DNA of 64,000 nt from Taeniopygia guttata (GCF_048771995.1 NC_133034.1:4183501-4247500); one strand, 5' to 3'; shown: positions 13,939 to 27,554, counted from the stretch's first letter. Notes: generated by a model from the letters alone, not told the origin. Made by a program: numbers and translations.

Positions 13939-13944
13939 AATAAA
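13939..13944 (+). terminator. HS6ST1: Candidate polyadenylation signal, HS6ST1
   Basis: AATAAA about 200 bases after the stop codon in an A-rich context. It would give a short 3' UTR. I recall mammalian HS6ST1 transcripts having a UTR of a few kilobases, so this may be only a minor site or unused. Confidence 0.35.
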
Positions 13945-14310
13945 TACATAAAAATAAAAAAAGGGTCAACATTCTAATGCAGAGATAAAAAATGCACAAA
14001 TGCAGTTACCCATGCATGAGGCCAAATACAGAATGTTTCTTATCCTCATGATTTTAAGACAAATGGCAGAAGTAGGATTTTTAAAAATCTGTTTGTCCCC
14101 TGAGCCTAATGATCTAAAGATACATAATTTAAAAACAAGGAAACAGAGGTTTTCTTTTGTGGGAGAGGTGGGATGGGAATTGCAGTGTTTGTTAGTAACT
14201 GATAATGGTGACTAAGTTGAGGATGGGCCATCCTGTCAGGCTGGGATCTGAGCACACAGGCAGTCACAGCATTTCAGCTGGCAGCCACTGCCAGAAAGTA
14301 GAGCACCAGG

Positions 14311-14330
14311 AAAAAAAAAAAAAAAAAAAA
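14311..14330. repeat. A20 mononucleotide tract
   Basis: Twenty adenines directly after GAGCACCAGG and followed by a GAAGAAAA stretch. It lies in the probable 3' UTR or flank of HS6ST1, with no visible element attached. Confidence 0.8.
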
Positions 14331-14642
14331 GAAGAAAACCAGTCAGAGGATGAGAAACATTAAAGCAAATTGACTATGGCCTGGGAAATATACTTAGCAC
14401 AGTGGTTCTGATTCATTGCACTGGTATCACATATACATATGCAGCTCCATCACAAAAATAATAAGGAATTCATACACAAAACACCCAGGTTTGTTTCCCA
14501 GCCAGGTCCCAAAACAAGTTAAAAGCCAACCATAGACTCAAACCTGCATTCACATGTTGTCCTGTCAGCTTACACCACTACTATTCAACCACTATCAGTA
14601 TTGTGTGTTGACAGCACACGAAAACCATATCCTCCATTCTAC

Positions 14643-14668
14643 AAAAAAAAAAAAAAAAAAAAAAAAAA
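14643..14668. repeat. A26 mononucleotide tract
   Basis: Twenty-six adenines, followed by GGAAGAAAAATTTAATTA. As with the neighbouring A20 run, it may be a retrotransposition tail or a simple expansion. It would prime internally in oligo-dT cDNA and so could mimic a transcript end. Confidence 0.8.
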
Positions 14669-17591
14669 GGAAGAAAAATTTAATTACTCCTTCATAAATC
14701 GGCACAAAATTCAGACCCTGCAATGGTTAGGTCACTAATGAGAATGTGACAAGGGGGTAATTTTGTTTTGTTTGTTGCTATGTGAAATACTGACCCAGAA
14801 TAAGCATACAGACCTTCCCGAGCTGTATTATTTCAGTTATTTTTACTTGCTTTTATCAAGATGTAATGGGCATCAGCCTGTTTCCAGTGAGGTCACTAGA
14901 ACTGATACAAGTGGGAACAGGATGGGGCTCTCTTCCAGAGCTGTGAAAATTTCTGACTGTGGGTCTGAATTAATTATGAGACAGTGCACATTGTCTTTTG
15001 GCAGGGTGCCTGTTCTGCAGCCCTTACTTTAAATGAACAAGCTGTGTTCATAAAACTGGAAAGGGGAATCATGGATAGTGTTTTTTTAGTCTCAGACCAC
15101 TCTCAAAGCAGAACTCTTTCAATGCTGTTTTTTAGGGCCTCATGTAAGTTTAATCCTGCAGTGTGGGGACAGTCTAACCAGGTTCTGCTTACTGACTTTT
15201 GAGTCATAGAACAACAATGACTTCTCTAATTCCTCTTTCCACTCACCAAATTAAAATATGGCTTACTTTTTTGCTGTTGCAAGCACTTCTTTGTTTGGCT
15301 GGAAGCATGGAAATGAGGCAGTTTTTGCCTGGTTCATGTCTCACTCTGTTATTTCTCAGCCTGTAAGACCTGAACCAGCTATTGTTTAGGGTAAACTCTG
15401 AACCCAATGGAATATGATTTTGATTTTCAAAGGCCACATTAACTGCAAATCAAATATGCCATTGTAATCACTGGAGGAGAGGCAGAGAGCTGATGCACTC
15501 AACTTTAGCATGTTGTTTTTACAGCATCCCTTTCCCATCACACAAATCCACTGATGTGCTGCTTGGGTTGGATTTTAATTCTTTCTCTGCCTCTGTGTGC
15601 TGTTTCCAGCAGTTTCAAGTTCAGACTGAATTCTGCAAAGATGGGGATTCTGGGGGGGATACACCTTCCTTTGGGAGACATTTTTCTCCTGAAGAGTGAA
15701 GGCGGCTAAAAACTTGAGAAGAGAAAACAAAAAGAGCACGTAAGGCTCAAACACATTCTGGTACAGCCCTGAGCCAAAGTCCCCCAGAGTCAGAGGATGT
15801 GTTTCCTGTTGATGTCAGGTGGATTTTGGTCAGGTCTGATCCTGCTGCTGCCAAGCACACACTCACCTGTCTGCAGGCACAGCAGGACACTCTCACCACA
15901 CATTTGTGGTACCAGTATGTGCTGGTGCTGTCCATGGCTTCTGTGCCAGTGCTTCTGCCACAGAATGGCTCCTGTTCCCAGGAATGTGTAGCATGGCCAT
16001 AGGCATTTCCTCCTGGGTGAAAACTGGGAAGCAAAATGAAGCAGTATTTGGTGGTTGGCTTGGGGGAAGAGAAGGTATTACAAGTCCATTTGTCCATCTC
16101 TGAATTCCAAGACTGGGAGAAGCTGTGCTTGCTGGTTGCCAGCACTTTTGCAGTTTGCTGTAACTACAGAAAACATTTGTACTTTGAAAATGCAGCTTTG
16201 CAGGCTGTTAACCCACAAAACCAGCACGAGATATGAAAAGCAATTGTTCCACATGCAGTTTCCACCTTTCCCCAAAAGCTTTTCAGGGTGTGTCCTGTAT
16301 CGTGGGTCCATAACACACAAGGGGTTCCTGCAGCTAATCCCTGTTTGTGTCTCACTGCCAGGACTGTGGGATTCAGACCAGTGTTGTGATTAGGCTGTGT
16401 CTGCCTGAGCTGTTCCTGTGTTACAGGCTCTGAGTAACCAGCTGGATGTTAATGAGTCTGTCTGCAGGGTTGTCTAAATCAGAAGCAGCCTCTGCCCTTA
16501 GAAGCATGTCAGTGGAAGACCTTGCTCCAACATTTTCTTTGTAATGGATTGCAGTAACAAACAAAAGAAATGAAATTTTATTGAAAACTGTCTTTATTAA
16601 CAGTTTCATTTCAACCACAAAAGGAAGGCTGACCTCAGTACTGAGGCAGAAGTGTATAGATTTAAATTCTGCACCCATGCAAATGCCTCAGTTTCTCCAC
16701 CTCTACACTGGGAGTAACGAATTCACAGACTCTAAAAGGGTACTCCAAGGTATGAAAAGTATAGGGCACATTGAAACAGATTCTGAGTAATAGAAATGAA
16801 CAGAATCACCCCAAAGCCATTCCTCACCCTGGCTCCTGTGCTGCTCTGCTTCTGGCTGTTAATTTATTTTAAGTGCTGTGCACCAGAACGTGGGTTGCAG
16901 AACATACCTGGCACTGTCTTCTTCCTTCAGTGGGTGCAAAGGAACTTTTTTAACATAATGTGAATGTAGTTTTTTGTGATTTATATGTACCACACTTTGA
17001 AGTGGTACTGTTCTGTTCTTTTTAGGACTGATATTTTGATGCTACAATAACATGAAAAGTGTGTGTGTAGTTTTAAAGTGAATGGAGAACAACAGCTTTA
17101 AGGCACTCTGGCAGTAGTGGCCAGATAGTAGATTCTTGTTCAGTATCTGCCCCTTTCTTCCAAAATGTTTTTCCTGTGACTTCCAGACACACCAAGAGTT
17201 TCTTCAGTACCTGAAGTGGTTTTTTTCAGGGGGTCTGTCAGTCTGTCAGTGCATCATGATCCAGGTCAGGTTAGGAAAGTGCTGGAGCAGTGCAGGCAGG
17301 TGCGAGATTGGACTTCTCTCTTAGGGACTTTGTGGCTTCTTAGGGCTAAGAAGTCAATTTGCTTTTAGTCACCTAAACAGTGTAAACATCACTGCTTTGG
17401 TGGGTGTTCTTGCTGAAGAAAACATTTTACTGCTGGTTTGTCTCATCCTAGTTAACTTTGTTGAAGGAGTTTGCCTCATCCAAAGTTTTCCAGACAGTCA
17501 GGTGCCACCTTGTACCCTATCCAGGTCACAAAATGCAGGATTGACTGGTAAGGTTGCCAGCCCAGGCTGTCACAGGGTTCAAAGTCATAAA

Positions 17592-17592
<1 letters not shown>

Positions 17593-17636
<44 letters not shown>
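17593..17636. repeat. A44 mononucleotide tract
   Basis: An uninterrupted run of 44 adenines after CATAAAC, the longest homopolymer in the window. The upstream 200 bases show no retrogene similarity that I recognise. Lengths of such runs are error-prone in sequencing, so the exact count is uncertain. The lysine-rich peptides predicted across it are artefacts. Confidence 0.9.
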
Positions 17637-17639
<3 letters not shown>

Positions 17640-19999
17640 AGCAAAAGATCAGTGTGACTCTCTGGCTTGTCCGGTTTTCTCCCTTTATGCCCAACATTTT
17701 GGAATAAATGAGGAGCACTTCAGTTGGTGTTTTTGCACCCCACAGTCCCTTACTTGCTTACAAAACTGGGATGACAATTGAAGCAGCATAAGAAAGATAC
17801 CAATAAGGTTTTGAATCCTCTCTCCCAGGGCTTCCTGTTAGAGCAGAAAAGAGCAGTACAGTTGCTGAGAGTGTGACCAAGGCAGGAGGACTCCCCAGTG
17901 GCCACACAATTAGGAGATTGTCCCTCTGAGCCAGTCAAGTCACTTCACAGGGAGCAGTGGACAGCTCCAGAAGGTGATGACAGCATCACAGCACAGAGCC
18001 TGGCCGAGGTTCATAGCTTGGGGTCAAAGCATCTCTAGTGTCTCACTGGTGTTCAGAGTTCCCCAGACCCCTCCTATCCCACAGGCTTCTCCAGTCAGCA
18101 CAAAAAGGGATAGCACTACAGGAATTCATCACCCAGCCTGTGCTTAATGCTGTATTCCCTGAGCCAGAGCTTGGCATGCAGCTGACACTGGCTGCTGGAC
18201 TCAAATCACAGGGCTGGCTGTGTTCTCTTTTGATTCTTCTTTTCACTTCCACTGACACTAGCAGATCATGTTGCAGAGGCAGAGGTGAGTGTGGCATTCC
18301 CTGCCTGATCTGGAGCCTTCCAAGCCTTTGCAGCACAGGTCAGTGAGCTCAGGTGAGCCAGGGCACACAGTCCCAGCTACCCGTGGCTGCTTCTTTCACC
18401 CCGTGCACAAGAGCTCTGCCAAGGTGAATGCACACGGGTGTTAAAGCTCGTGTTGTCCCAGCTCTGTTATTCCTAGCCTGTAATGCAAGCTGAAAAAAAA
18501 ACAGATTTACATGAGTCTGTCTGCTCAGAGCCCCACAATTCCCCCTCCCTGTTCAGTTCCCCCACATGTCAGTTCTAGAGACTGGATTGAGAGAGTTGTA
18601 CTATAATTAATAATTTTATATTCAAAAGGTTTACTGAGCATGATTTGTTTTGTACATATTGGAATATGATTTAACTTATTTTTATTGCCCCTTTTAATCT
18701 TTTTTTTTTTCCATAAGGAAAAGACAAAAATCCCCATCCTCTCTCAATGTGAAGTTGCTGTGTTTTTATGTGTAGTCTGCCAGTCAAACACACAACAGGC
18801 AGAGGATTTCTCACCATCCCTACAGCTATCTCATTTTGGTTTTCACTGTCATTTGCATTCATCTGGGACTTTGCCTATATTATGTTCTTTCCTCTCTGCT
18901 GCACAGTCTGCACAGAGCAGGGAATGGGCAATGCAGGCAGGATTTCCTTTTTCTTCCTTTCCCCTTTCTTGAGTGCTTTACTTACCAAGGAACTCAGTTC
19001 CTCTAGGAATTGTGTGACTGAGGGTAAAAAATACAACTGTCCCCACACCTGCCTTCCACCCTCCATATTGTAGATCAAACAGATTCAGCTTCTCTGAAAG
19101 TGACTGTGGCTGAACTCATCCTATTGGGCTGAATGTGTATGGTTTGCACTTTCCCCCCCACTTCAGGACCTTAAAACCAACAAAAATAAATGGCAACTGT
19201 TTTAACTTGAGCCGAGTAACACTTAAAGCTTTATATATTTATTTATAGCATCTTACAAAAAGTGTTAAAAGGTTTTTTCTTCCACAAGAAAAATAAAATT
19301 TTACAAAATCATCTAATTGTTTTTGTCTAGATCAAGGATGAATGTTAGCAGATGAAATAAACCCTAAAATTGAGTATCTGTTGTGTGTGTTGTCCTTGCA
19401 TTGGCCTTTGATGCTGTTTCAGTGTAATATGTCTTGCCTGTTTATTACAGAGAGATAAAGCTGCCAGTGCAGTTGATGGATAATATTTCTTTTCTGCTAC
19501 AAAAACAGACTCCTGGATAAGAAATATTCAAGCAGAAACCACAATCTGTTGGTTCCTATTGTTACATTTGAGCCAACATTGCAAAAAGCCCTTAAACCTC
19601 ATGGAACCTGTCATCTTTTAAAAATTACCTTTGATATTGTACAGTGTTCTTAGTTTTCTTTTTCAGAGGCACTGCGAAGAACACATTTGCAGGCAATAAA
19701 TAGAGGTTGTTACACCAAATACTGTGGAATAATTAAGAGATTTTTTTTTGTTTGTTTCATTCTCAGAAGTATTTTGTTGTGTGAAAACATTCTGCAGTTA
19801 CTGGGCTGAGCCATGTCTTGTTTTGCACAATGAAAGTGAGTTAGGGGTAAGAGGCTGATGATAAAAGTGTTTCACAGCATCCCGAGTGAGAACAGAAGGT
19901 ATTTATGTAGGTGTAGTGAGTAACAGAGCTGTGATTTTACCAAAGCATCCTACAGCTCCCACTTGGAGGGAGGGGCTGTGCAGGTGCTGCTGGAGGACT

Positions 20000-20560
20000 C
20001 AGGTAAGGGATGGTGTGAGAGTGAAGCAGAGACAACTCTTTAACTAATTAAAGTTGAAAGGGGGTATATTTATTACAGCACTGGACACATGGGGAGTGAC
20101 TGCCCAAAGACGTGTAAAAAAATCACAAACTCCTGCTCTCTATTTATCCAAGGTTTTACATATTCAGGTGGTTTCCAGGACTGCTTCTATGATGCCTCTT
20201 AAACAAACATTAGCTCTCACCTCATAATTAGCTGAATATCCATTACAGCTGAACAATTGTCCCCTTTAATTGGGTCAGTGGGCTTCTGGGGAGGAGGTAA
20301 GGCCTCTTCCTCATGGCAAACTCCTCACCTGTGTCAAGCTGGCAGGGCTCCTTGGCCTGCTGGTCACGGTCCAAACCTCCTCTTGTTCTTAGAACCCCGT
20401 GGTATTTATGGCTCCTGCACTCTTGCATACTTCATGTATCACCTGTCATTCTTTTCCCCACCTTCTTTCAGTTATCCACTAATTGATAGCAGGTGGTATT
20501 GATACACCTGGTATCAATTAGCTTCCTTGTTAAGCTCTAATCACAGTATAGGATCTTTGC
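20000..20560. mobile_element. LTR-like repeat (probable avian endogenous retrovirus fragment)
   Basis: The block starts near an AACTCTTTAACTAATTAAAG stretch and a TATTTATTACAGCACTGG segment of the kind found in passerine ERV LTRs. It then shows alternating CT-rich and A/T-rich composition unlike the flanks. It contains no coding remnant. I assign it from resemblance to LTRs I remember, without a database match; the borders are approximate and no target-site duplication was found. Confidence 0.4.
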
Positions 20561-23500
20561 TAACTGCATTTCCAACTTAACCCCTTGACTCAAGGAGGGC
20601 ACCTGAGATCCCAAGGGGGCTCAGCTGTGAGGGGAGGGGACAAAGCCCTTGGGTCAGCCTCTCTGGCTGTGCTGGTGCCACTGCCCAGGAGCTCTCATGT
20701 CCTGCTGAGCTGCAGGAGGCATTTCTCTGGACCAAGCCAAGGTGCAGGCACAGCTTGCTGCGCTGGGTAGGAGCCCTGCTGTTCCTGGCTCAAGGTGCTT
20801 TTTGTCTCCTCAACCTCTCCAAAAGCCATGAGGATGCTCTGCCACAAGAAGTCTGGGCAGGTAAAATGTTTTCATTTGCACGTGGTGTTCCTACACCAGG
20901 TTCTTGCTCTCCGTGCTAGGAGCCTTCAGGAAAAGGTGAGGAGGGGGGTAGGATAGCTACCTAGTAGGTGGGAGCTTCTGCTATTGCAGAAGGGCAAAGG
21001 AGCAGAATGAATGCTGGAAGGAGAGTTAAAAGAAGCTGAGAATTTACTGAGGGAAGGACCTCCAGAGTTTTGGGATTTTTTTTCTTGGTTACACTGATGA
21101 CTACTCAGTTTCTTTATTCTTGTGTCCAGAATGTTTCTGTTCTATCTGGTGATTTTACACTCTCCAGCACTGCCTCTGGGAGATGTGCTGCCTCAGGTTA
21201 GTTAGTGGGTCCTTGTAATGCTGAACTTCTTTGTTGTCACAGAGCAGAAAGAGGGACATAGGTCCTTGCATAGTTAAATGTGTATCTAGTGGTGACTGCA
21301 TGTTTCTGTGGATTTTGCAAAAATGGTCAGATTTTAGGAGAGTCCCAGGCCTTGCAGTTTGTAACGTGATGCAGTACTTCAGTGGCACTTAGAGTAGGGA
21401 TGTAAATAAACTTATACACAGATAAAATAAAATTATGGGCTTTCTGCAGTTGGAAATGTTCACATTTCCAACCCAAATAGCTGATTTGGGCATAGCTCCC
21501 CTCTTTGCAGCAGGGGAAAACCAAGGCACATTCATACACAAACTTAAAAGAATATATTGTGGACTTAACAGTAAAGGAGTTGAAGTTTTACTATAGCAGT
21601 TATTTCATAAACTTCAATTAGAGGGGATGTAGTCAATGAAATATTCACTAATTGAGCAGCATTTATTAAATTATTGCTATGTATCTCTTAAAGCCATAAG
21701 AGGTTCAAGGAGGCAAAGCTGCTCTAGCAAGGCCCTGGCTACTTTAATTGATCTGGGAAGTAAGTGGCTTGGAAAAGAGACCATGCATGTTCAGATTTTG
21801 CAAGCATCTCTAAGCCTAAAATAAGTCTCTATTTGTTGGTCAGACCATGCTGTAGCACAAGCAGGAGCTTTTGTATGTGATACTGCTTGTTAGAGCTTAG
21901 AAATTCTTTGTCCAATGTGAATTTACTAATTTCTCTCTTTTGGTGATGCTCTTCTGATAAGCTTTTTTTACTCCTGAGCACTTTCATGTCCCTGCCTTCT
22001 CTGGCCCACTGCTATTCCTGCTTCACAGAAGGTTTGTCCCCAGAGGCGGGCATGCAGTACCTCAGAAATTATTCTTGTGACCTTTGCACAAGGAGCTGCA
22101 GAACTGAGATGCTTCTTTTAATCAACATTCAGCCAACAACACAATGGAAAAGTTGAATACCTATCCTCTAGGAGCTGGGGATGGATGATGGGTAGCAGTG
22201 CTTTGCAAATGTTTAATGAACTAGGTCTTATTTATGTATTTATTTTGTCCTTCCCCATTAATATATTCTATTAGAGTCCAGATGTTTGTGCAATGAATGA
22301 GTAATAGTGATAAATAATAAGCATTTAATTCAAGTGACTTTAACATACTCTGGTTATTACTGGGTTCTATTTAAAACTTTCTTATTGACTTGAACCAAAT
22401 GTTATACTCAGTTGTGCTGTAAATGGGAAAGAAATTCCACATGGCCTAATCTAGTTAATTCAGGCTGGGTACCTGATCCTGAAATGAATATGTGGTAATC
22501 ACTCATCAACTTTCTGGCACAGGCAGTGACAACACATATAAATCATACAGCCTCTGTGAGATGGTAAATAACTTTCCTGTAGAGCCCCTTCTGTGGGATT
22601 GGATTATTAGTGCCAGACATTGTTTTCTGAACAAGAGCTCACAGCCAGATTGGTGAATGCTCAGATGTTTTGCATACTACAGCAGCCTCCATCAGGACTG
22701 ATTTCTACTTAGCATCAGAATATTTGATATGAAGGAAAGAAAAGAACATATGATAAGTGAGAATTTATAAACTGAACTCAATTAGCCACAACTTCATGTG
22801 GGCTTTTACATTTTACTGGGTTAGTGAATGATCATTCCTTTTGTATTACTGGAAATGCTAAAGCCGTGCTGCTACTGGAGTTCCTTAATGGAGGCTTTGC
22901 TGCCTGGCTGGAGAACCTGGGGCTTGGAAAACTGCTGCTGGGAGAGGTGTGCAACCTTCTGGACTCAGGGATCTGCTGCTTGCTAGGTTTTTGCTCCAGT
23001 GCCAAGTCGTGCAAATAATTAAGGGTACGTGGTGCTCTGTTTTGAGGGCAGTCTGGCCTTCTGAAGCAGCTAAAATGACCAAATTCAGCTGTTTTGGAAA
23101 TGAAAATGGAGCCGGGGGTCCTGTTGGAGGAGAAACCTGATAGGAGCAGCTTAGCTGATGTTATCAAGGGAGCCTTCATCACGACTCTTCTGCAGAGGTT
23201 TTCTGGTGTTTATTCTGAATTCTGCTGTTTTCTCTCCCCTGGCAGAGCTTGTCAAAGGAAAGTGCAACACTGCAGTGCTGGCCCTCATGGGCACGGCCTC
23301 GTCCTCAGTAGTTTGTGTTGCCCTTAGAGAAAACACCCATAACCTTTTGGAAGCAGTGCTCAATCTGCGGGCATACACAGGGTTTTTTGGCAGTATGTCA
23401 GTAATTTAGGGTGATTTTGGTGGCTGTGTGCCCCTGTCCTGGTGAGCGGTGTGGCTGTGCCACAGGCAGCAGAAGGCCTGAGCATGGCTGCCCTCTCTAG

Positions 23501-26150
23501 GGAGGGACAAGCTGGAGTGACAAACCCGGGGACTGCCAGGCCAGCACACCGAGACAGGGACACGCCTCAGGGGACACAACCTCTGGCCAAGCTGAGCTTT
23601 GTGCTGTGGGTGTTTTTGGGGACAGCGGTGTCCTCCAGCAGGGCTGGCCTGCCAGCCAAGCTCTGGAGATGTGTGCATGCTGGCTGCATTTTTATATGCA
23701 CATTTAAGGACTTTCCCAAGAAAAATCAAACCATACACCCACAGGGACAGTGTGGGGAGGAACAATTACAGCAATAAATAAAGATTTCTGCTGGCATGCC
23801 AACCCAAGGCTTTTCTGTCTCCTCATCAAGTGATCTGCCATTTGTTAGCAACTGCTTGTTAGGGCTTTTCTGCTCTAGGCCTGTTCTTGCAGTTCTGTAT
23901 ATTTTACTCACCCTGACAAGAGAAAAGAACTCTATTAGTAGAGGCACTAGCAATTCACAGTGCCCATAACATCTGTGGCAGGGCTAGAATTACAAATCGC
24001 ATCAGCATATTAGTTTGTTTGTTTGTTTGTTTGTTTTGCGTCTGTTTGGGAATTTCATTAACTGTCTCACATTTTTGGTTGTGGGTTATTTTTTTTCCCA
24101 ACTCTCCTTGTTGAAAACCATTTGTTTCATCACCCTTCCTCATTCTTTGTAAAGGTGGCCTTCAGGTCTGGGCTGGCAGTGAAAGATTGTGAGGCAGTTT
24201 TCTCCCTGGATGGGAAGGTGGCAGGTGGAAAATCATGTGCTCCTTCCAGCCTCTATCATTCATTTCTTAGGTAGTCCAAACAGCCTTTACTGCATTAAAA
24301 GCACTTAGGTGTGTTTCTCACCCTCCAAAATTTGTTTTTGACTTGTCTGAGGTGTTTTCTCCTCAAGCCTTCTTCTCCTACTGATGTTTTATTTCTCTTT
24401 TACTGGCACAGACACCTCATGGGAATAACTTTGCCTGTAAGGTGTCTGATGCTTTCTGCACTTCCATATATTCACTTGCATACTTTCAGTAATTAAGGCA
24501 CAGTTTTCTGTGACTGAAATGATGCTGAAATGTCTGGAAAACGGGAAGGTGAGTGTTGGAGAGGATGAGCATAAGGGGATAAAGACAGATGAGCTGGTAG
24601 TCACCAAACTGTGTCGCACTTTTTAAGGGTAGGGTGGAACCCAAAGCTCTCATGCTGGCAGAGATGATGCTCCAGGATAAAATAAATGGAAAGATCACTT
24701 TGATTAACTGCCCATCTCTCCTCTCCCTTACTCTATCTCAAGCTCTGCCACCTTGATAACCACAGGCATGTCTGACTTGTCAGGTGGCTTCCGTTTAATT
24801 CTTGAGAATGAGCCAAATTATTTTTCCTGTCATATTTAAGGTCCTTCATATTGTTAAGTGGTGGGTGTAGTAAAAAAGAATTGTATAGAAATGTGCTTAA
24901 AACACTGACCTAGGAGGTCAATGTGCTTCTTTTCATCTGTTTTAGAACTCCGTTGTTTCCCCTCGCTCCAGAGCTTCACTCTTAAATTAAAAAAAAAAAA
25001 AAAGTTAAAAAAACCCACAAAATACCACAAAAATACTTTCCTTGTCTGGGGTTTTGATACATAATAAATGCTGCAGGTTTTCATTCATTGTGTTATTTTG
25101 AAGCGCTGTAGCATTTGTTCATCAAATGTGCCCTGGTGGTGTGATAAAACCACAGACCACAGTGAGCCCCTGCCTCAGGGCCCTGGAACACAGATCCTGA
25201 GGAAGGAGAATTGGTTTTGCCTCACCCCTGGGCTCTGGCATCATCCATGATTTTAATGGGAAGGTGAGAAAGGAGCTTCTCACTGTCAGCCTTGTAAGGA
25301 CCTGCAGCCCTGTCTCATTGAGAATAAATAAAAACTGCCTCTTGTCAAATTTACATTTAGTCCCTCCAAAATGTGAATGCTACTAACTTCAAAATATTTT
25401 CCTTAAAGTATTTTTGAAACTGGCCTATTTGGGGCATGTAAAAATACAGAATTCCTCCTTAATATTATTGTAATCCTGTTTAAATGCCTGGTTACCCTAT
25501 CGTGCTTTCCTTATCTACAGAGCAGGCAATGAGCCATGATTTTGAGGGGACAATGATTTGATGACACTGATGGGGCTCTCAAGCTCCATTAGGGTGCATG
25601 AATCACAAGTTAATTAGTCATTTTTCCTAATATAGTGAAGTTCTGTCATTAATCCTACAATTCCTTGTCAGATTTATTATTATCTCCTGATGGACTGTTC
25701 TGCCTCTTCTCTCAAAACTTTCTCATGTTATGAGGTAAAGTTTTTATGGGTTTTTGTAGTTTTTAAGTTTTTTAAATACTAGTTTATTTTCTTTGAGTAA
25801 AAACTTTCCAGGATTATACTTTATTCCACAGAAGTAAAGATTTGAAACTACAGCTTCAGGAGTTTTAACTACTACAGACTTTCATGGTCAGTTAGACCCA
25901 GAAAATTATGAGGTCTGATTGACACTCTAGATAGAAGATGTTAGGGTCTCTTCTCCAGTCACAGAGCTGCTCCAAAAATACATTTGGGAGTTTCCACTTG
26001 TAAAAACTCCTCCATGCTAAGGGTACATGCACAGGTTGGGCTCTCTATGCTGTCAGGAGAATCTGGGGGAGGATGGCCTGGACTTCCCTTGGATTTTGTT
26101 GGGAGAGCTGAGCTGAAGTATTGGAAGTAATATCTGATACAACCTTTCTC
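20561..26150. other. Intergenic stretch without recognised gene
   Basis: I see no exon-like open frames with convincing splice sites and no known protein similarity. Contents are a (GTTT)n microsatellite at 24013-24037, an A15-type tract near 24990, and A/T-rich islands (22200-22400, 25430-25700) containing TTAATTAG and TAATATTAT core motifs typical of homeodomain-type sites. Those islands could be conserved non-coding elements. Confidence 0.5.
24013..24037. repeat. (GTTT)n microsatellite
   Basis: About six uninterrupted GTTT units in the intergenic spacer. Confidence 0.85.
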
Positions 26151-26364
26151 TGCAAGGTATTTTAAGGTTAAATTATCCAATTAAGAAATGACACCTAGAT
26201 TATTTTCACTTTTAACCCAATAACTAATCCCTCGTGTCCCACACTGTGGACATTTCTGTCCAATTACAAAATACCACCCAAACCCATGGAGAAGAAGGAC
26301 CAGCCTCCACCCTAAAACCTCCATCTAAGCTTTATAGAGGTTTAAGGTTTTTTGCTAAAACCTT

Positions 26365-26532
26365 AAACTCTAAGTTTTCCACCATGTGATGTGACACACT
26401 TCTATTCAAACTCCACACCCACAATCCCAGTTTTATAATTCAATTTTAAAAGCCTTCTCCACAGCCTCAGGTCAAGTGTAGTATTTTCTTGAGGGTCTGT
26501 GCCTTTCAGCAGAGAAAGTTTCAAATTCTCAG
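26365..26532. repeat. Copy A of a dispersed repeat (LTR-like)
   Basis: This stretch aligns by eye with 27555-27721. Both open with AAACTCTAAGTTTT, share ACACTTCTA and an identical GCCTTCTCCACAGCCTCAGG, then CAGCAGAGAAAGT and AAATTCTCA. Identity is roughly four in five bases with small indels. The sequence just upstream (26167-26345), with a TGTCCAATTACAAAATACC stretch, looks LTR-like too. Origin is inferred, not matched to a library. Confidence 0.7.
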
Positions 26533-26555
26533 CAGATTCTCAACTGAGAATCTGC
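26532..26555. repeat. Inverted repeat with 11-bp perfect arms
   Basis: GCAGATTCTCA (26532-26542), a two-base AC spacer, then its reverse complement TGAGAATCTGC (26545-26555). It sits at the end of repeat copy A and is surrounded by further ATTCTC direct repeats. Confidence 0.85.
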
Positions 26556-27554
26556 AAAGATTCTCTCAGTAAATTCTCCACTCTCAACAAGCAGATGCAC
26601 TGCTTGGATAGATCCAGGGTTCTGTCTGTGGGGCTGTTCACTGCTTGCTCTGGTAGGATTGGAAGGGGACTTTCATTTTATAGATTAAGTCTTTTCTAAA
26701 AGGTGGGATGTCTGAGGGAACTGGAAATCAACTTTGAGTAGCAGCTGCTCTCCACAGAGAAATCTTCCTTCCAAGTCTGCAAACGCTTCATCATCTGTCC
26801 TGTGTGCAGTCCAGAAACACTGACCCACTATAACAACCAAAACATTTCCTTGGTTTGCATCTCCAGACCCCTTAACGCTGCTAGGGCCAGCTAGGCTTGA
26901 AGAACGAGCACAAGTGTGGTGTAAAAAGTTAATGTTGCCTCTCACTTTGCTGCCAGCAACAATTTGGCAGGAGGTTTTCTCATTGAGGGGGTTGAGCGTT
27001 TGGTTTGGAAGTTTTTTTAGATCCTTAGGCAGCAGAGAATTTCCTATATACTAAGGATGGAAAGCTAATAAGGCTGGTGAAGAATGTAGGTATTTAAATT
27101 TTTTATTTTTACATAATTTTGATATCCTGAAATTGAAGGTAACAGATACAGCATAGTTGGACAATTGCCCCAAATCCAGCTATCTGTTTTATAAACATTA
27201 CGGTGTGATTTTAGTAAGTTGGTAGAAACAAACTTGTGGACCAACTCTTCAAATGTGCGTTTGGGTTGCTTTTCTGCAAGGCAGGGGGAGACCTGAACCT
27301 GAGTGACTTCAAGGAAGGTGAACGTTGTTATCTGGGCAGGGGGTGGGATGTGCCAGGGGACAGTCTGAGGGAAACAAGCTGGAATACCCTGCAGAACAGG
27401 AGGAAGAGTTGAGGAAAGGGAAGGAAGGAGAAGGTGGGAGCCTGAGGAAGCTGTGGGCTGCAGCTCTCCCCTATGGATGTGGGTATGAGAGGGCAGCATG
27501 GCTGTGGGAGAGCTGGAGAGGTGTTTCATATATATTATTATATTCCAAAACACC

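Larger units (their letters stand above)
13736..19999 (+). other. HS6ST1: HS6ST1 3' UTR and downstream flank, no further gene seen
   Basis: The HS6ST1 stop codon is followed by A/T-rich sequence with A-tracts at 13806-13820, 14311-14330 (A20) and 14643-14668 (A26). The 3' UTR certainly begins here, but its end is not visible. Candidate polyadenylation hexamers are at 13939, and much further on near 19291 and 19358 in a T/A-rich stretch that would suit a long avian 3' UTR. The open frames between are short, lack splice signals and resemble nothing I know. A 44-base A-tract lies at 17593. Confidence 0.5.

Noticed and set aside
17397..17781. Polylysine-containing open frames
   Set aside because: Created by the A44 tract.
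26533..27554. Possible retroviral coding remnant between the paired repeats
   Set aside because: No gag, pol or env-like motif (for example no YxDD or protease DSG/DTG context) in any frame.
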